DNA of 64,000 nt from positions 5,702,001 to 5,766,000 of the forward strand of contig NZ_CP116257.1 in assembly GCF_027947595.1 (NCBI RefSeq), given 5' to 3'. Below the pieces are notes generated by a model. It ran no database searches, was not told the DNA's origin, and was given only the letters and a program-made list of their open reading frames with translations. Positions 8,135-15,697 of the stretch are shown piece by piece. The stretch's first letter is position 1, and each line of letters opens with the position of its first letter. This DNA comes from Streptomyces lienomycini. Its GTDB lineage: Bacteria; Actinomycetota; Actinomycetes; Streptomycetales; Streptomycetaceae. Position numbers and translations under genes: made by a program.

Positions 8135-9048
8135 GGACCCCGCCCGCCCTGCTCATCGCCGGACACGGCACCCGGGACGAGGCCGGAGCCGAGGCGTTCC
8201 GCGACTTCGTGCGCGAGCTGGGCCGACGCCACCCCGAACTGCCCGTCGCGGGCGGCTTCATCGAGCTGTCCCCGCCGCCGCTGGGCGACGCGGTCGCCGA
8301 ACTGGTGGAGCGCGGTGTGCGCCGGTTCGCCGCGGTGCCGCTGATGCTGGTGTCGGCCGGGCATGCCAAGGGCGACATACCGGCGGCGCTGTCCCGCGAG
8401 CGGGAGCGCCACCCCGGCATCACGTACACCTACGGACGCCCGCTGGGCCCGCACCCGGCGCTGCTGCGGGTGCTGGAGCGGCGTCTGGCGGCGGCGGTCG
8501 ATCCGGCCTGGGACCCGGCGGAGGTGACCGTGCTGCTGGTCGGGCGCGGGTCGACGGATCCGGACGCCAACGCCGAGGTGTTCAAGGCGGCGCGGCTGAT
8601 GTGGGAGGGGCGCGGGTACGCGGCCGTGGAGACGGCGTTCGTGTCGCTGGCGCAGCCGGACGTGCCAGGCGGTCTGGAGCGGTGCGTGCGGCTGGGCGCC
8701 CGGCGGGTGGTCGTGCTGCCGTACTTCCTGTTCACCGGGATCCTTCCGGACCGGGTCCGGCACCAGACCGAGGAGTGGGCGGCCGCGCACCCGGAGACCG
8801 AGGTGCGGTCGGCGGACGTCATCGGCCCCGAGCCGGAGCTGCTCGACCTGGTGTGGGAGCGGTACGAGGAGGCCGTCGGCGGCGACCTGCGGATGAACTG
8901 CGACAGCTGCGTGTACCGGATCGCGCTGCCGGGGTTCGAGGACAAGGTGGGGCTGCCGCAGCAGCCGCACTTCCACCCCGACGACGACGGCGACCACCAC
9001 CACGGGCACCATCACGGGCATGGACACGCACACTCCCCCGCCCGCTGA
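8131..9048 (+). CDS. cbiX: Sirohydrochlorin cobaltochelatase-like protein, long form with metal-binding tail
   Basis: The 305-residue protein is a class II chelatase with two CbiX-like halves. His residues occur in IAGHGT near residue 11 and VSAGHAKGD near 77; a second lobe begins at LLVGRGSTDPDAN near 133. CbiX inserts Co2+ into sirohydrochlorin. Near residue 255, MNCDSCVYR has the Cys-x2-Cys of long CbiX proteins that carry an iron-sulphur centre, although only this pair is obvious. The last 25 residues are His/Asp-rich (DDDGDHHHGHHHGHGHAH), a likely metal-storage tail. GTG 8131 overlaps the cobJ stop, and the 3' end overlaps cobC by 29 bp. Confidence 0.88.
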   Translation: MRTPPALLIAGHGTRDEAGAEAFRDFVRELGRRHPELPVAGGFIELSPPPLGDAVAELVERGVRRFAAVPLMLVSAGHAKGDIPAALSRERERHPGITYTYGRPLGPHPALLRVLERRLAAAVDPAWDPAEVTVLLVGRGSTDPDANAEVFKAARLMWEGRGYAAVETAFVSLAQPDVPGGLERCVRLGARRVVVLPYFLFTGILPDRVRHQTEEWAAAHPETEVRSADVIGPEPELLDLVWERYEEAVGGDLRMNCDSCVYRIALPGFEDKVGLPQQPHFHPDDDGDHHHGHHHGHGHAHSPAR

Positions 9049-10114
9049 GGCCCAGGGGCCGCACGCCGAGCCGCGGGGACCCGATCTGCGACACCACGGG
9101 GACGCCGAGGTGCGCGACGACGGTTCGGCGCTGGTGGACCTCGCGGTGAACGTCCGCGCGGACACTCCCCCGGCCTGGCTGCGCGAGCACGTCGCCGCCT
9201 CGCTCGGCTCGCTCGCCGCCTACCCGGACGGGCGGGCCGCGCGGGCGGCGGTGGCGGCGCGGCACGGGCTGCCGGTGGAACGGGTGCTGCTCACGGCGGG
9301 CGCGGCGGAGGCGTTCGTGCTGCTGGCGCGGGCGCTGAAGGTACGCCGGCCGGTCGTGGTGCACCCGCAGTTCACCGAGCCGGAGGCGGCGCTGCGGGAC
9401 GCGGGGCACACGGTCGACCGGGTGCTGCTGCGGGAGGCGGACGGTTTCCGGCTCGACCCGGCGGCCGTGCCCCGGGACGCCGACCTGGTGGTGGTCGGCA
9501 ACCCGACGAACCCGACCTCGGTGCTGCACCCGGCGGGCGTACTCGCGTCGCTGGCCCGGCCGGGGCGGACGCTGGTCGTGGACGAGGCGTTCATGGACGC
9601 GGTGCCGGGTGAGCGGGAGGCGCTGGCCGGGCGGACGGACGTGCCCGGCCTGGTCGTCCTGCGCAGCCTCACCAAGACGTGGGGGCTGGCGGGGCTGCGC
9701 ATCGGGTACGTCCTGGCGGACCCGGGGACGATCGGTGAACTGGAGCGCGCCCAGCCGCTGTGGCCGGTGTCCACGCCCGCGCTGGCGGCCGCCGAGGCGT
9801 GCGTGGCGCCGCGGGCGCTGGCGGAGGCCGCCCACGCCGCCCACCGCGTCGCCGCCGACCGGGACCGTCTCGTCGCCGGGCTGGCGGGCTTCGCCGACGC
9901 CGGGCTCCGGGTCGTCGCACCGGCCGAGGGTCCCTTCGTCCTGCTCCGCGTTCCGGACGGCGCCGCCGTACGGCACCGGTTGCGCGGCCTCGGGTACGCG
10001 GTGCGGCGCGGGGACACGTTCCCGGGGCTGGGCGCGGACTGGCTGCGCCTGGCGGTGCGGGACCGGGCGACGACGGACGGCTTCCTGCGGGCGCTGGAGC
10101 GGGCGGTGCGGTGA
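9020..10114 (+). CDS. cobC: CobC-type PLP aminotransferase / threonine-phosphate decarboxylase homologue
   Basis: The 364-residue fold-type I PLP protein of the class I/II aminotransferase family (HisC/CobC branch) has the PLP-lysine motif SLTKTWGLAGLR near residue 216, GNPTNPTSVLHP near 157 and DEAFMDAVPGE near 194. In corrinoid pathways this family makes (R)-1-amino-2-propanol phosphate for the nucleotide-loop linker. Position at the end of the cob operon supports that role over histidinol-phosphate aminotransferase. The ATG overlaps cbiX by 29 bp. The gene is followed by a repeat-rich region before a convergent gene. Confidence 0.82.
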   Translation: MDTHTPPPAEAQGPHAEPRGPDLRHHGDAEVRDDGSALVDLAVNVRADTPPAWLREHVAASLGSLAAYPDGRAARAAVAARHGLPVERVLLTAGAAEAFVLLARALKVRRPVVVHPQFTEPEAALRDAGHTVDRVLLREADGFRLDPAAVPRDADLVVVGNPTNPTSVLHPAGVLASLARPGRTLVVDEAFMDAVPGEREALAGRTDVPGLVVLRSLTKTWGLAGLRIGYVLADPGTIGELERAQPLWPVSTPALAAAEACVAPRALAEAAHAAHRVAADRDRLVAGLAGFADAGLRVVAPAEGPFVLLRVPDGAAVRHRLRGLGYAVRRGDTFPGLGADWLRLAVRDRATTDGFLRALERAVR

Positions 10115-10145
10115 CGGAACCGGCCGCCCGACCAGGCGGCCTGGC

Positions 10146-10639
10146 GGCCTGAGGGCGCGGGTCCCCCCGGCCGCCCTCGGCCGCTCCCCGTCCGGGCGGT
10201 TCCTCCTCCGCACGGCTCCCTCTCCGGCCGCCACCGTCTCCGGACGGCTCCCTCCCCGGCCGACACCGTCTCCGGACGGCTTCCCGTCCGGGCGGTCCCC
10301 CTCGCTCCCCCTCCGCACGGCCTCCCCTCCGCACGGCTCATCCTCCGCACGGCTCCCCATCCGCACGGCTCATCCTCCGCACGGCTCCCCATCCGTACGG
10401 CTCCGCCTCCGGACGGCTCCCTCCGGCCGACACCGTCTCCGGACGGCTTCCCGTCCGGGCGGTCCCCCTCGCTCCCCTCCGGACGGCTTCCCGTCCGGAA
10501 ACTCTGCCTCCAGCCGGCCCCCTCCAGCCCCCTCGGCCGCGCTCCCCCTCCGGGCGGCTGCCTCCAATCGGCATCCCGCCCGGCTGGCTCTCTCCGGCAG
10601 GCTCCCCGTCCGGAAACTCCCCTCCGGCCGGCTGCCCCG
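10146..10639. repeat. Intergenic block of degenerate and exact direct repeats
   Basis: This ~500 bp gap between convergent genes has no convincing gene. It is made of variants of TCCG(C/G)ACGGCTCCC. Two longer exact repeats stand out. A 53-bp unit occurs at 10258-10310 and 10425-10477. A 32-bp unit occurs twice in tandem at 10331-10362 and 10363-10394. All six frames look open because the DNA is GC-rich and repetitive, but the resulting peptides are Ser/Pro/Arg filler. The many CCGTCCGG and GGACGG motifs could form alternative hairpins, so it may also terminate transcription. Confidence 0.8.
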
Positions 10640-11575
10640 TCAGCCTCGCCTGCGGCGGGTCAGGAGCAGTGCCCCGCCGCCCGCCAGGACCAGGGCCGCG
10701 GCACCGGCCGCGAGGTACGGGGTCGACGAGCTGCCGCCGGTCTCGGCCAGGTCGGTCCCGGTGCGGGCACCCTGGGCCTTCACGTCGGCCGCGGGTCCGG
10801 CGGCGGGTTCGGCATCCTGGTCGGCCGGGGGCGCGTCGGCCTTCGCCGGGGGCTGCCCGGCCTCGTCCGCGGGGGCGGCCGGGGACTCGCACGTCGCCCC
10901 GGCCAGGGTCACGGTGCCCTCGACCTCGGCGACGTTCAGGTCGAGGGGGTTGACGGAGACCTTGAGTTCGAGCGCCGTCGCGGCGGCCGTGCGGGAGGTG
11001 GTCTTCTCCTTCGAGAGGTCGAGCCGCACCTCGCCGACGCCGGGCACCTTCACGTCCGTCGTCCCGCCGGTGGTGAGCGTGACCTTCTTGCCGAGGACCG
11101 TCACCGGGCCCAGCAGGTTGGCGTCGGCGACGGGCTGCTTCCCCGCCTCGCAGGTCGCCGTGGAGGTGACCTCCTGGACCTCGATCACCGACAGCAGCGG
11201 CAGCCCGGGAACGTGGAGCCGGGCGCGGGCCAGCGTGGTCGAGCCCTCGCTCCTCTCGGCGGTGGCCGTCGCCTTCGCCTCGGCGACGTCGGCGCGCAGG
11301 ACGCTGAAGGGCTTCCCGCCGTCGACGCCGTCCAGCCGGGCGGTGAGCGCGGTCTTCTCGGCGCTCTCGGGTGCCTGCACCTCGTTGAGGGTGACCGCGA
11401 GCGGGACGTTCACGGTCTTGTTGAGCAGGGAGACGTCGAGCCCGGTACGCAGGACGGTGGCGCTCGCACGGCCGTGGTCGCCGGTCGCGTGGGCCGAGCC
11501 CGCGCCGGCCAGCGTCGCGGGGCCCGCGGCCAGTGCCGTGGCCGCCGCGACGGTGGCGAGACGGCGTGCGGGCAT
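10640..11575 (-). CDS. Secreted cell-wall-anchored protein with LAXTG sortase signal
   Basis: An N-terminal signal peptide (MPARRLATVAAATALAAG, predicted cleavage after SAHA) leads into a ~200-residue beta-rich extracellular part and an Ala/Pro/Asp-rich stalk. The C-terminus has a sorting signal: LAETG, a hydrophobic segment, then TRRRRG. LAXTG is the class E sortase motif of Streptomyces, which attaches proteins to peptidoglycan. Two single Cys residues in the mature region could form a disulphide. ATG 11575 is the most probable start; TTG 11596 and ATG 11638 are in-frame alternatives without a clearly better ribosome site. The function of the exposed domain is unknown. Confidence 0.85.
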   Translation of the reverse strand: MPARRLATVAAATALAAGPATLAGAGSAHATGDHGRASATVLRTGLDVSLLNKTVNVPLAVTLNEVQAPESAEKTALTARLDGVDGGKPFSVLRADVAEAKATATAERSEGSTTLARARLHVPGLPLLSVIEVQEVTSTATCEAGKQPVADANLLGPVTVLGKKVTLTTGGTTDVKVPGVGEVRLDLSKEKTTSRTAAATALELKVSVNPLDLNVAEVEGTVTLAGATCESPAAPADEAGQPPAKADAPPADQDAEPAAGPAADVKAQGARTGTDLAETGGSSSTPYLAAGAAALVLAGGGALLLTRRRRG

Positions 11576-11782
11576 GCGGAAGGTGTTGCCGTTCAAGGTG
11601 GTGGGACCCCCAGTGAGACATGCGTGCGGGGCACGCATGAGCGATGTGCTCGGGACCCGCACAGAATGTCCCCGCACCCGCCGAACCGTCAGCGAACCCG
11701 GGGCACTTCACCCCTTCGTGAGGTTTTGGCGAACCCTTTCGATTCCTCTCGCACGGACGTTCCCCGACGTCACTCCTGTCGG

Positions 11783-12874
11783 CTAACCGACGACCCGTCC
11801 GTTCAGCACCACCCGGCGCGGAGCGCCGAGCACGCGCACGTCCGCGCGCGGGTCCTCGTCGTACACCACCAGGTCCGCGGGCGCCCCCTCGTCCAGGCCG
11901 GGACGGCCGAGCCAGCGCCGGGCGGCCCAGGTCGTCGCGGCGAGGGCCTCGACGGGCGGGATGCCCGCGGTGACCAGCTCCGCGACCTCGGCCCCGGCGA
12001 GCCCGTGCGCCAGGGCGCCGCCCGCGTCCGTGCCGACGAAGACGGGGACACCCGCGTCGTAGGCGTCCCGAACGGTGTCGTAGCGGCGTTCGTGGAGCCG
12101 GCGCATGTGGGCGGACCAGCGCGGGAACCGGGTCTCGCCACCGGCGGCCAGCGTGGGGAAGGTGGCGATGTTGACGAGGGTGGGCACGATGGCGACGCCG
12201 CGTTCGGCGAAGAGCGGGATCGTGTCGTCCGTGAGCCCCGTGGCGTGCTCGACGCAGTCGATCCCGGCCTCGACCAGGTCGCGCAGGGAGTCCTCGGCGA
12301 AGCAGTGCGCGGTGACGCGGGCGCCGAGGCGGTGGGCCTCCGCGATGGCCTTCTCGACGGCGCCGCGCGGCCAGCAGGCCGACAGGTCGCCTAGGTCGCG
12401 GTCGATCCAGTCGCCGACGAGTTTCACCCAGCCGTCGCCGCGCCGGGCCTCCTGGGCGACGTACGCGACGAGGTCCTCGGGCTCGATCTCCCAGGCGTAG
12501 TTGCGGATGTAGCGGCGGGTGCGGGCGATGTGCCGGCCGGCCCGGATGATCTTCGGGAGGTCCTCGCGGTCGTCGATCCAGCGGGTGTCGGAGGGCGAGC
12601 CCGCGTCGCGGACGAGGAGGGTGCCCGCCTCCCGGTCGGTCAGCGCCTGCTTCTCGGCGACGTCCTCGGGGACGGCCCCGTGCTGGTCCAGGCCGACGTG
12701 GCAGTGCGCGTCGACCAGGCCGGGCAGCGCCCACCCCTCGACGGTGCGGACGTCGGCGGCGCCCGCGGGGCGGTCGTACGAGATCCGGCCGTCGACCACC
12801 CACAACTCGTCCCGGACCTCCTCCGGCCCGACGAGCACCCGTCCCCTCACGTGCAGCACCGCGCGATCGCTCAT
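11783..12874 (-). CDS. Amidohydrolase family metal-dependent hydrolase
   Basis: The 363-residue protein of the imidazolonepropionase/dihydroorotase-like amidohydrolase superfamily has the metal motif DAHCHVGLD near residue 52, a catalytic-lysine candidate in GWVKLVGDW, HCF and EHATG histidine segments, and FVGTDAGGALAHG carrying the final Asp. The C-terminus ends in ADLVVYDEDPRAD, typical of the small composite beta domain. Substrate is unknown; the family hydrolyses cyclic amides, peptides or related C-N bonds in the cytoplasm. ATG 12874 (MSDRAVLHV) is preferred to the in-frame GTG further upstream. Confidence 0.82.
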   Translation of the reverse strand: MSDRAVLHVRGRVLVGPEEVRDELWVVDGRISYDRPAGAADVRTVEGWALPGLVDAHCHVGLDQHGAVPEDVAEKQALTDREAGTLLVRDAGSPSDTRWIDDREDLPKIIRAGRHIARTRRYIRNYAWEIEPEDLVAYVAQEARRGDGWVKLVGDWIDRDLGDLSACWPRGAVEKAIAEAHRLGARVTAHCFAEDSLRDLVEAGIDCVEHATGLTDDTIPLFAERGVAIVPTLVNIATFPTLAAGGETRFPRWSAHMRRLHERRYDTVRDAYDAGVPVFVGTDAGGALAHGLAGAEVAELVTAGIPPVEALAATTWAARRWLGRPGLDEGAPADLVVYDEDPRADVRVLGAPRRVVLNGRVVG

Positions 12875-12917
12875 GCCCCGCACCCTAGACCGGGGCCCGG
12901 GGCTCTTCGCGGCCCGG

Positions 12918-13424
12918 TCACCGGCCGTCACCGCGGGCCGCGGCGCGGGCCTGCCGCTCGGTCGCGAACCCGGCCGCCACGGCGCCGCCGACGGCGGTGA
13001 GCGCCAGGACCGCGACGCCGGGGTTGAGGTAGCCGGGGATGTCGGCGGACGCGTAGCCGTCGCCGTCGAGGGTCTCGCAGCGGAAGCCGAAGGGCAGGTA
13101 GGAGGCGGAATGGCCGACGACCGTCCCGGACAGCTCCGGGGACACCCCGGCGCGGCAGGGCAGCGGGGGCGAGGAGCCCGCGCCGCCGTCCTCGGCCTGC
13201 ATGACCGCGAGCCCGACGCACAGCGCGCCCCAGAGGTACAGCAGGACGGCGGCGCCGCCGGCGGCCCCGGCGAGGATCCGGAAGGGCGCCCCCGGTCCGC
13301 GCGGCCCGGCGACGGCCGCCGCCGGGACCGCCGCGACGGGGCGGCGGGGGTAGGTGCCGGCGCCCCGGCGCAGGACGACGGCCGTCACCAGCGCGACGAG
13401 GACGAGCAGCAGCAGAGCGGGCAC
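12918..13424 (-). CDS. Small integral membrane protein of unknown function
   Basis: From GTG 13424 the 168-residue protein has three hydrophobic segments: residues about 2-20, 55-80 and 133-155. A Cys-containing exposed loop lies between the second and third (PLPCRAG ... FRCETLDG), perhaps a disulphide on the outer face. It ends in a basic tail ERQARAAARGDGR. It lies 43 bp upstream of the amidohydrolase on the same strand and may be co-transcribed with it. No family was recognised. Confidence 0.6.
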   Translation of the reverse strand: MPALLLLVLVALVTAVVLRRGAGTYPRRPVAAVPAAAVAGPRGPGAPFRILAGAAGGAAVLLYLWGALCVGLAVMQAEDGGAGSSPPLPCRAGVSPELSGTVVGHSASYLPFGFRCETLDGDGYASADIPGYLNPGVAVLALTAVGGAVAAGFATERQARAAARGDGR

Positions 13425-13602
13425 GGGCGCAAGTCCATCAGTCCGGCACCCACCCGGCTGTGGCGGAAGCCACAATTCCGGGCGTGGGGGTGTCGCAACG
13501 GAAGCCCTCCGGCGCGAGTGACGGCGGGGGCCGTGGTTACTCTCGACTCCATACGCGACGTACCCGCGCCGCGCACCTGCCGTTACTGAAGAGAGCACCG
13601 CC

Positions 13603-14730
13603 GTGACCCATCCCTTCCTGGATCTCGCCCCGCTGAGCGCCGGCCGTTTCGCCGCGATCGAGGACCGGGTCGCGCGTCTGCTGGGCACCGCGCAGGACGT
13701 GGTGGTCATGCAGGGCGAGGCGCTGCTGCCGCTGGAGGGCGCGATCCGCGCCGCCGCAGGTCCGGGCACCGTCGCGCTGAACATCGTCACGGGGCCCTAC
13801 GGGCAGACCTTCGGGAACTGGCTGCGGGACTGCGGCGCGACCGTGCACGACCTCGCCGTGCCGTTCCACGCGGCCGTCTCCGCCGAGCAGGTCCGCCGGG
13901 CGTTCGCCGAGCACCCGGAGATCGACTTCGTGTCGCTGGTGCACGCCGAGGCGGCGACCGGCAACACCAACCCGGTCGCGGAGGTCGGCGAGGTGGTGCG
14001 GGCGCACGGCGCGCTGTTCTACCTGGACGCGGTGGCCTCCGTGGGCGCGGAGCCGGTGCTGCCGGACGCGTGGGGCGTGGACCTGTGCGTGATCGGCGCG
14101 CAGAAGGCGATGGGCGGCCCGGCCGGGGTGTCGGCGGTGTCGGTGAGCGAGCGGGCGTGGGCGCGGATGGCGGCGAACCCGAACGCCCCGCGCCGGTCGT
14201 ACCTGTCGCTCCTCGACTGGAAGGAGCGCTGGATCGACGGCGGGCGCAAGGCGCTGCCGCACGCGCCGGCGCAGTTGGAGATGCTCGCGCTTCAGGCGTG
14301 CGTGGAGCGCTTCGAGGCGGAGGGCGCCGGCACGGTGATGGCGCGGCACGCGTCGGCCGCGGCGGCGACCCGGGCGGGCGCGCTCGCGCTGGGCGGCCTG
14401 GAGCCGTACGTGTACGAGGCGAGGGACGCGGCGCCGGTCGCGACGACGCTGCGGACGCCGTCGGACGTCGACGCGTCCGCGCTGGTGGCCCGGGCCCTGG
14501 AGTCCGACCCGGCGCTGCCGCTGGCGGCGGGCGGGGGCGCGCTGGCGGGCGAGATGATCCGGGTCAACCACTACGGTCCGGACGCGACGCGCGGGGCGGT
14601 GCAGGGCTGCCTGGCGGCACTGGGTGCCGCGCTGGCCGAGCGGGGGCTGAAGGCCGACCTGGAGGCCGCTCGGCGGGCCGTCGAGGAGGCGTGGGAGCGG
14701 CCGGCCGGCACCGGCCTTTCGGAAGGATGA
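13603..14730 (+). CDS. Class V aminotransferase (alanine/serine-glyoxylate aminotransferase-like)
   Basis: The 375-residue fold-type I PLP enzyme has HAEAATGNTNP near residue 110, YLDAVASVGAEP near 140 (PLP-binding Asp) and the Schiff-base lysine in IGAQKAMGGPAG near 166, the pattern of the class V AGXT/ureidoglycine-glyoxylate group. The late MIRVNHYGP segment carries the carboxylate-binding arginine. It probably moves an amino group to glyoxylate or pyruvate; the substrate cannot be told. GTG 13603 is preceded by GAAGAGAGC. The stop overlaps a GAATTC-N4-GAATTC element. Confidence 0.8.
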   Translation: MTHPFLDLAPLSAGRFAAIEDRVARLLGTAQDVVVMQGEALLPLEGAIRAAAGPGTVALNIVTGPYGQTFGNWLRDCGATVHDLAVPFHAAVSAEQVRRAFAEHPEIDFVSLVHAEAATGNTNPVAEVGEVVRAHGALFYLDAVASVGAEPVLPDAWGVDLCVIGAQKAMGGPAGVSAVSVSERAWARMAANPNAPRRSYLSLLDWKERWIDGGRKALPHAPAQLEMLALQACVERFEAEGAGTVMARHASAAAATRAGALALGGLEPYVYEARDAAPVATTLRTPSDVDASALVARALESDPALPLAAGGGALAGEMIRVNHYGPDATRGAVQGCLAALGAALAERGLKADLEAARRAVEEAWERPAGTGLSEG

Positions 14731-15059
14731 ATTCGAGGGAATTCCCGAAGCTCACACAAGCAGAATTTAGGAATTCCACTCAGCGCAGCTTCCCGTATTC
14801 TTCTGCCCGCTTTCCCCGGACCTAAACACAAAGATTTCACGAGTCCCGATCTTCACATTTCGGACACGTCTCGCACGGGTTACGCGATTGTGACCCGATC
14901 CACATGCTGCCCGTTTTGCGGCATGTATCCCGCACAAAACCTCTCATAACGCCGCCGTCTCGCGCGGCAGCACGCGCCCGCGTGATAACACATGGGGCGT
15001 CCATTCGTAACCCCATCCGGCGATGCAATTTCGAATTTCCCTGGGTAAATTCAATTTGC
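14731..15059 (+). promoter_or_regulatory. Upstream region of ectABCD
   Basis: This 329-bp gap is clearly richer in A/T than its surroundings and holds no gene. It contains GAATTC motifs at 14729, 14739 and 14771. A GTTAC-N6-GTGAC pair at 14879-14894 resembles GlnR boxes (GTnAC-N6-GaAAC); GlnR control of ectABCD is reported in S. coelicolor. CATAAC and GATAAC hexamers near 14946 and 14984 are possible -10 elements. An imperfect palindrome at 15025-15059 abuts the ectA start. Which promoter is used cannot be decided from sequence. Confidence 0.5.
15025..15059 (+). promoter_or_regulatory. Imperfect palindrome abutting the ectA start codon
   Basis: The arms GCAATTTCGAATTT (15025-15038) and AAATTCAATTTGC (15047-15059) pair with one mismatch/bulge around the spacer CCCTGGGT. 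The inner six bases GAATTT/AAATTC are perfect. The ATG of ectA follows directly and no purine-rich ribosome site is visible, so the element could be an operator, an RNA hairpin controlling translation, or both. Confidence 0.5.
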
Positions 15060-15572
15060 ATGACTGCCGCGCAAGCAGACCTGCAAATCGATCGTCCGAG
15101 AGTGGCCGACGGGGCCGCCCTGTGGCGGATAGCGAGGGATTCCGAGGTCCTCGACCTGAACTCGTCCTACAGCTATCTGCTCTGGTGCCGGGACTTCGCC
15201 GCCACGTCGGCCGTCGCCCGCGACGAGCGCGGTGAGCCGGTCGGCTTCGTCACCGGATACGTACGTCCGGACCGTCCGGACACCCTGCTCGTGTGGCAGG
15301 TGGCGGTGGACGCGGCGTACCGCGGGCGCCGGCTCGCCGCCTCCCTGCTCGACGGGCTGGCCGAGCGGACCGTCGCGGAACGCGGTCTGACCACGCTGGA
15401 GACCACCATCTCCCCCGACAACACGGCCTCCCAGCGGCTGTTCACCTCGTTCGCCGAGCGTCGTGGCGCCCGGCTGGAGCGCGAGGTGCTGTTCGACACG
15501 GACGTGTTCCCCGACGGTCCGCACGAGCCCGAGGTCCTCTACCGCATAGGTCCCCTGACCGCAACCGGCTGA
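15060..15572 (+). CDS. ectA: L-2,4-diaminobutyrate N-acetyltransferase
   Basis: The 170-residue GNAT-fold enzyme acetylates L-2,4-diaminobutyrate at the gamma amino group using acetyl-CoA, the second ectoine step. The family N-terminus RPRVADGAALWRIARDS and the EctA-typical LDLNSSYSYLLWCRDF are present, then VAVDAAYRGRRLAASLL for acetyl-CoA binding and ETTISPDNTASQRLF. ATG 15060 matches the known EctA N-terminus; the in-frame extension upstream to 14904 is not protein-like. No Shine-Dalgarno is seen. First gene of ectABCD. Confidence 0.96.
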   Translation: MTAAQADLQIDRPRVADGAALWRIARDSEVLDLNSSYSYLLWCRDFAATSAVARDERGEPVGFVTGYVRPDRPDTLLVWQVAVDAAYRGRRLAASLLDGLAERTVAERGLTTLETTISPDNTASQRLFTSFAERRGARLEREVLFDTDVFPDGPHEPEVLYRIGPLTATG

Positions 15573-15697
15573 CCGGCCGTCCGGACGGCCCGGCACCCCG
15601 TGCCAGTCCGGCCCCAGAGACTTCCCGCGGACCGCACCGGTCCCCGGATCCGTACGACCTTCCTCTCCCACCCTCACCCCACGAGGAGCGATTCGTC

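Noticed and set aside
10370..10567. Small proteins read from the repeat block between cobC and the LAXTG gene
   Set aside because: They are translations of the direct repeats, without start signals or family similarity.
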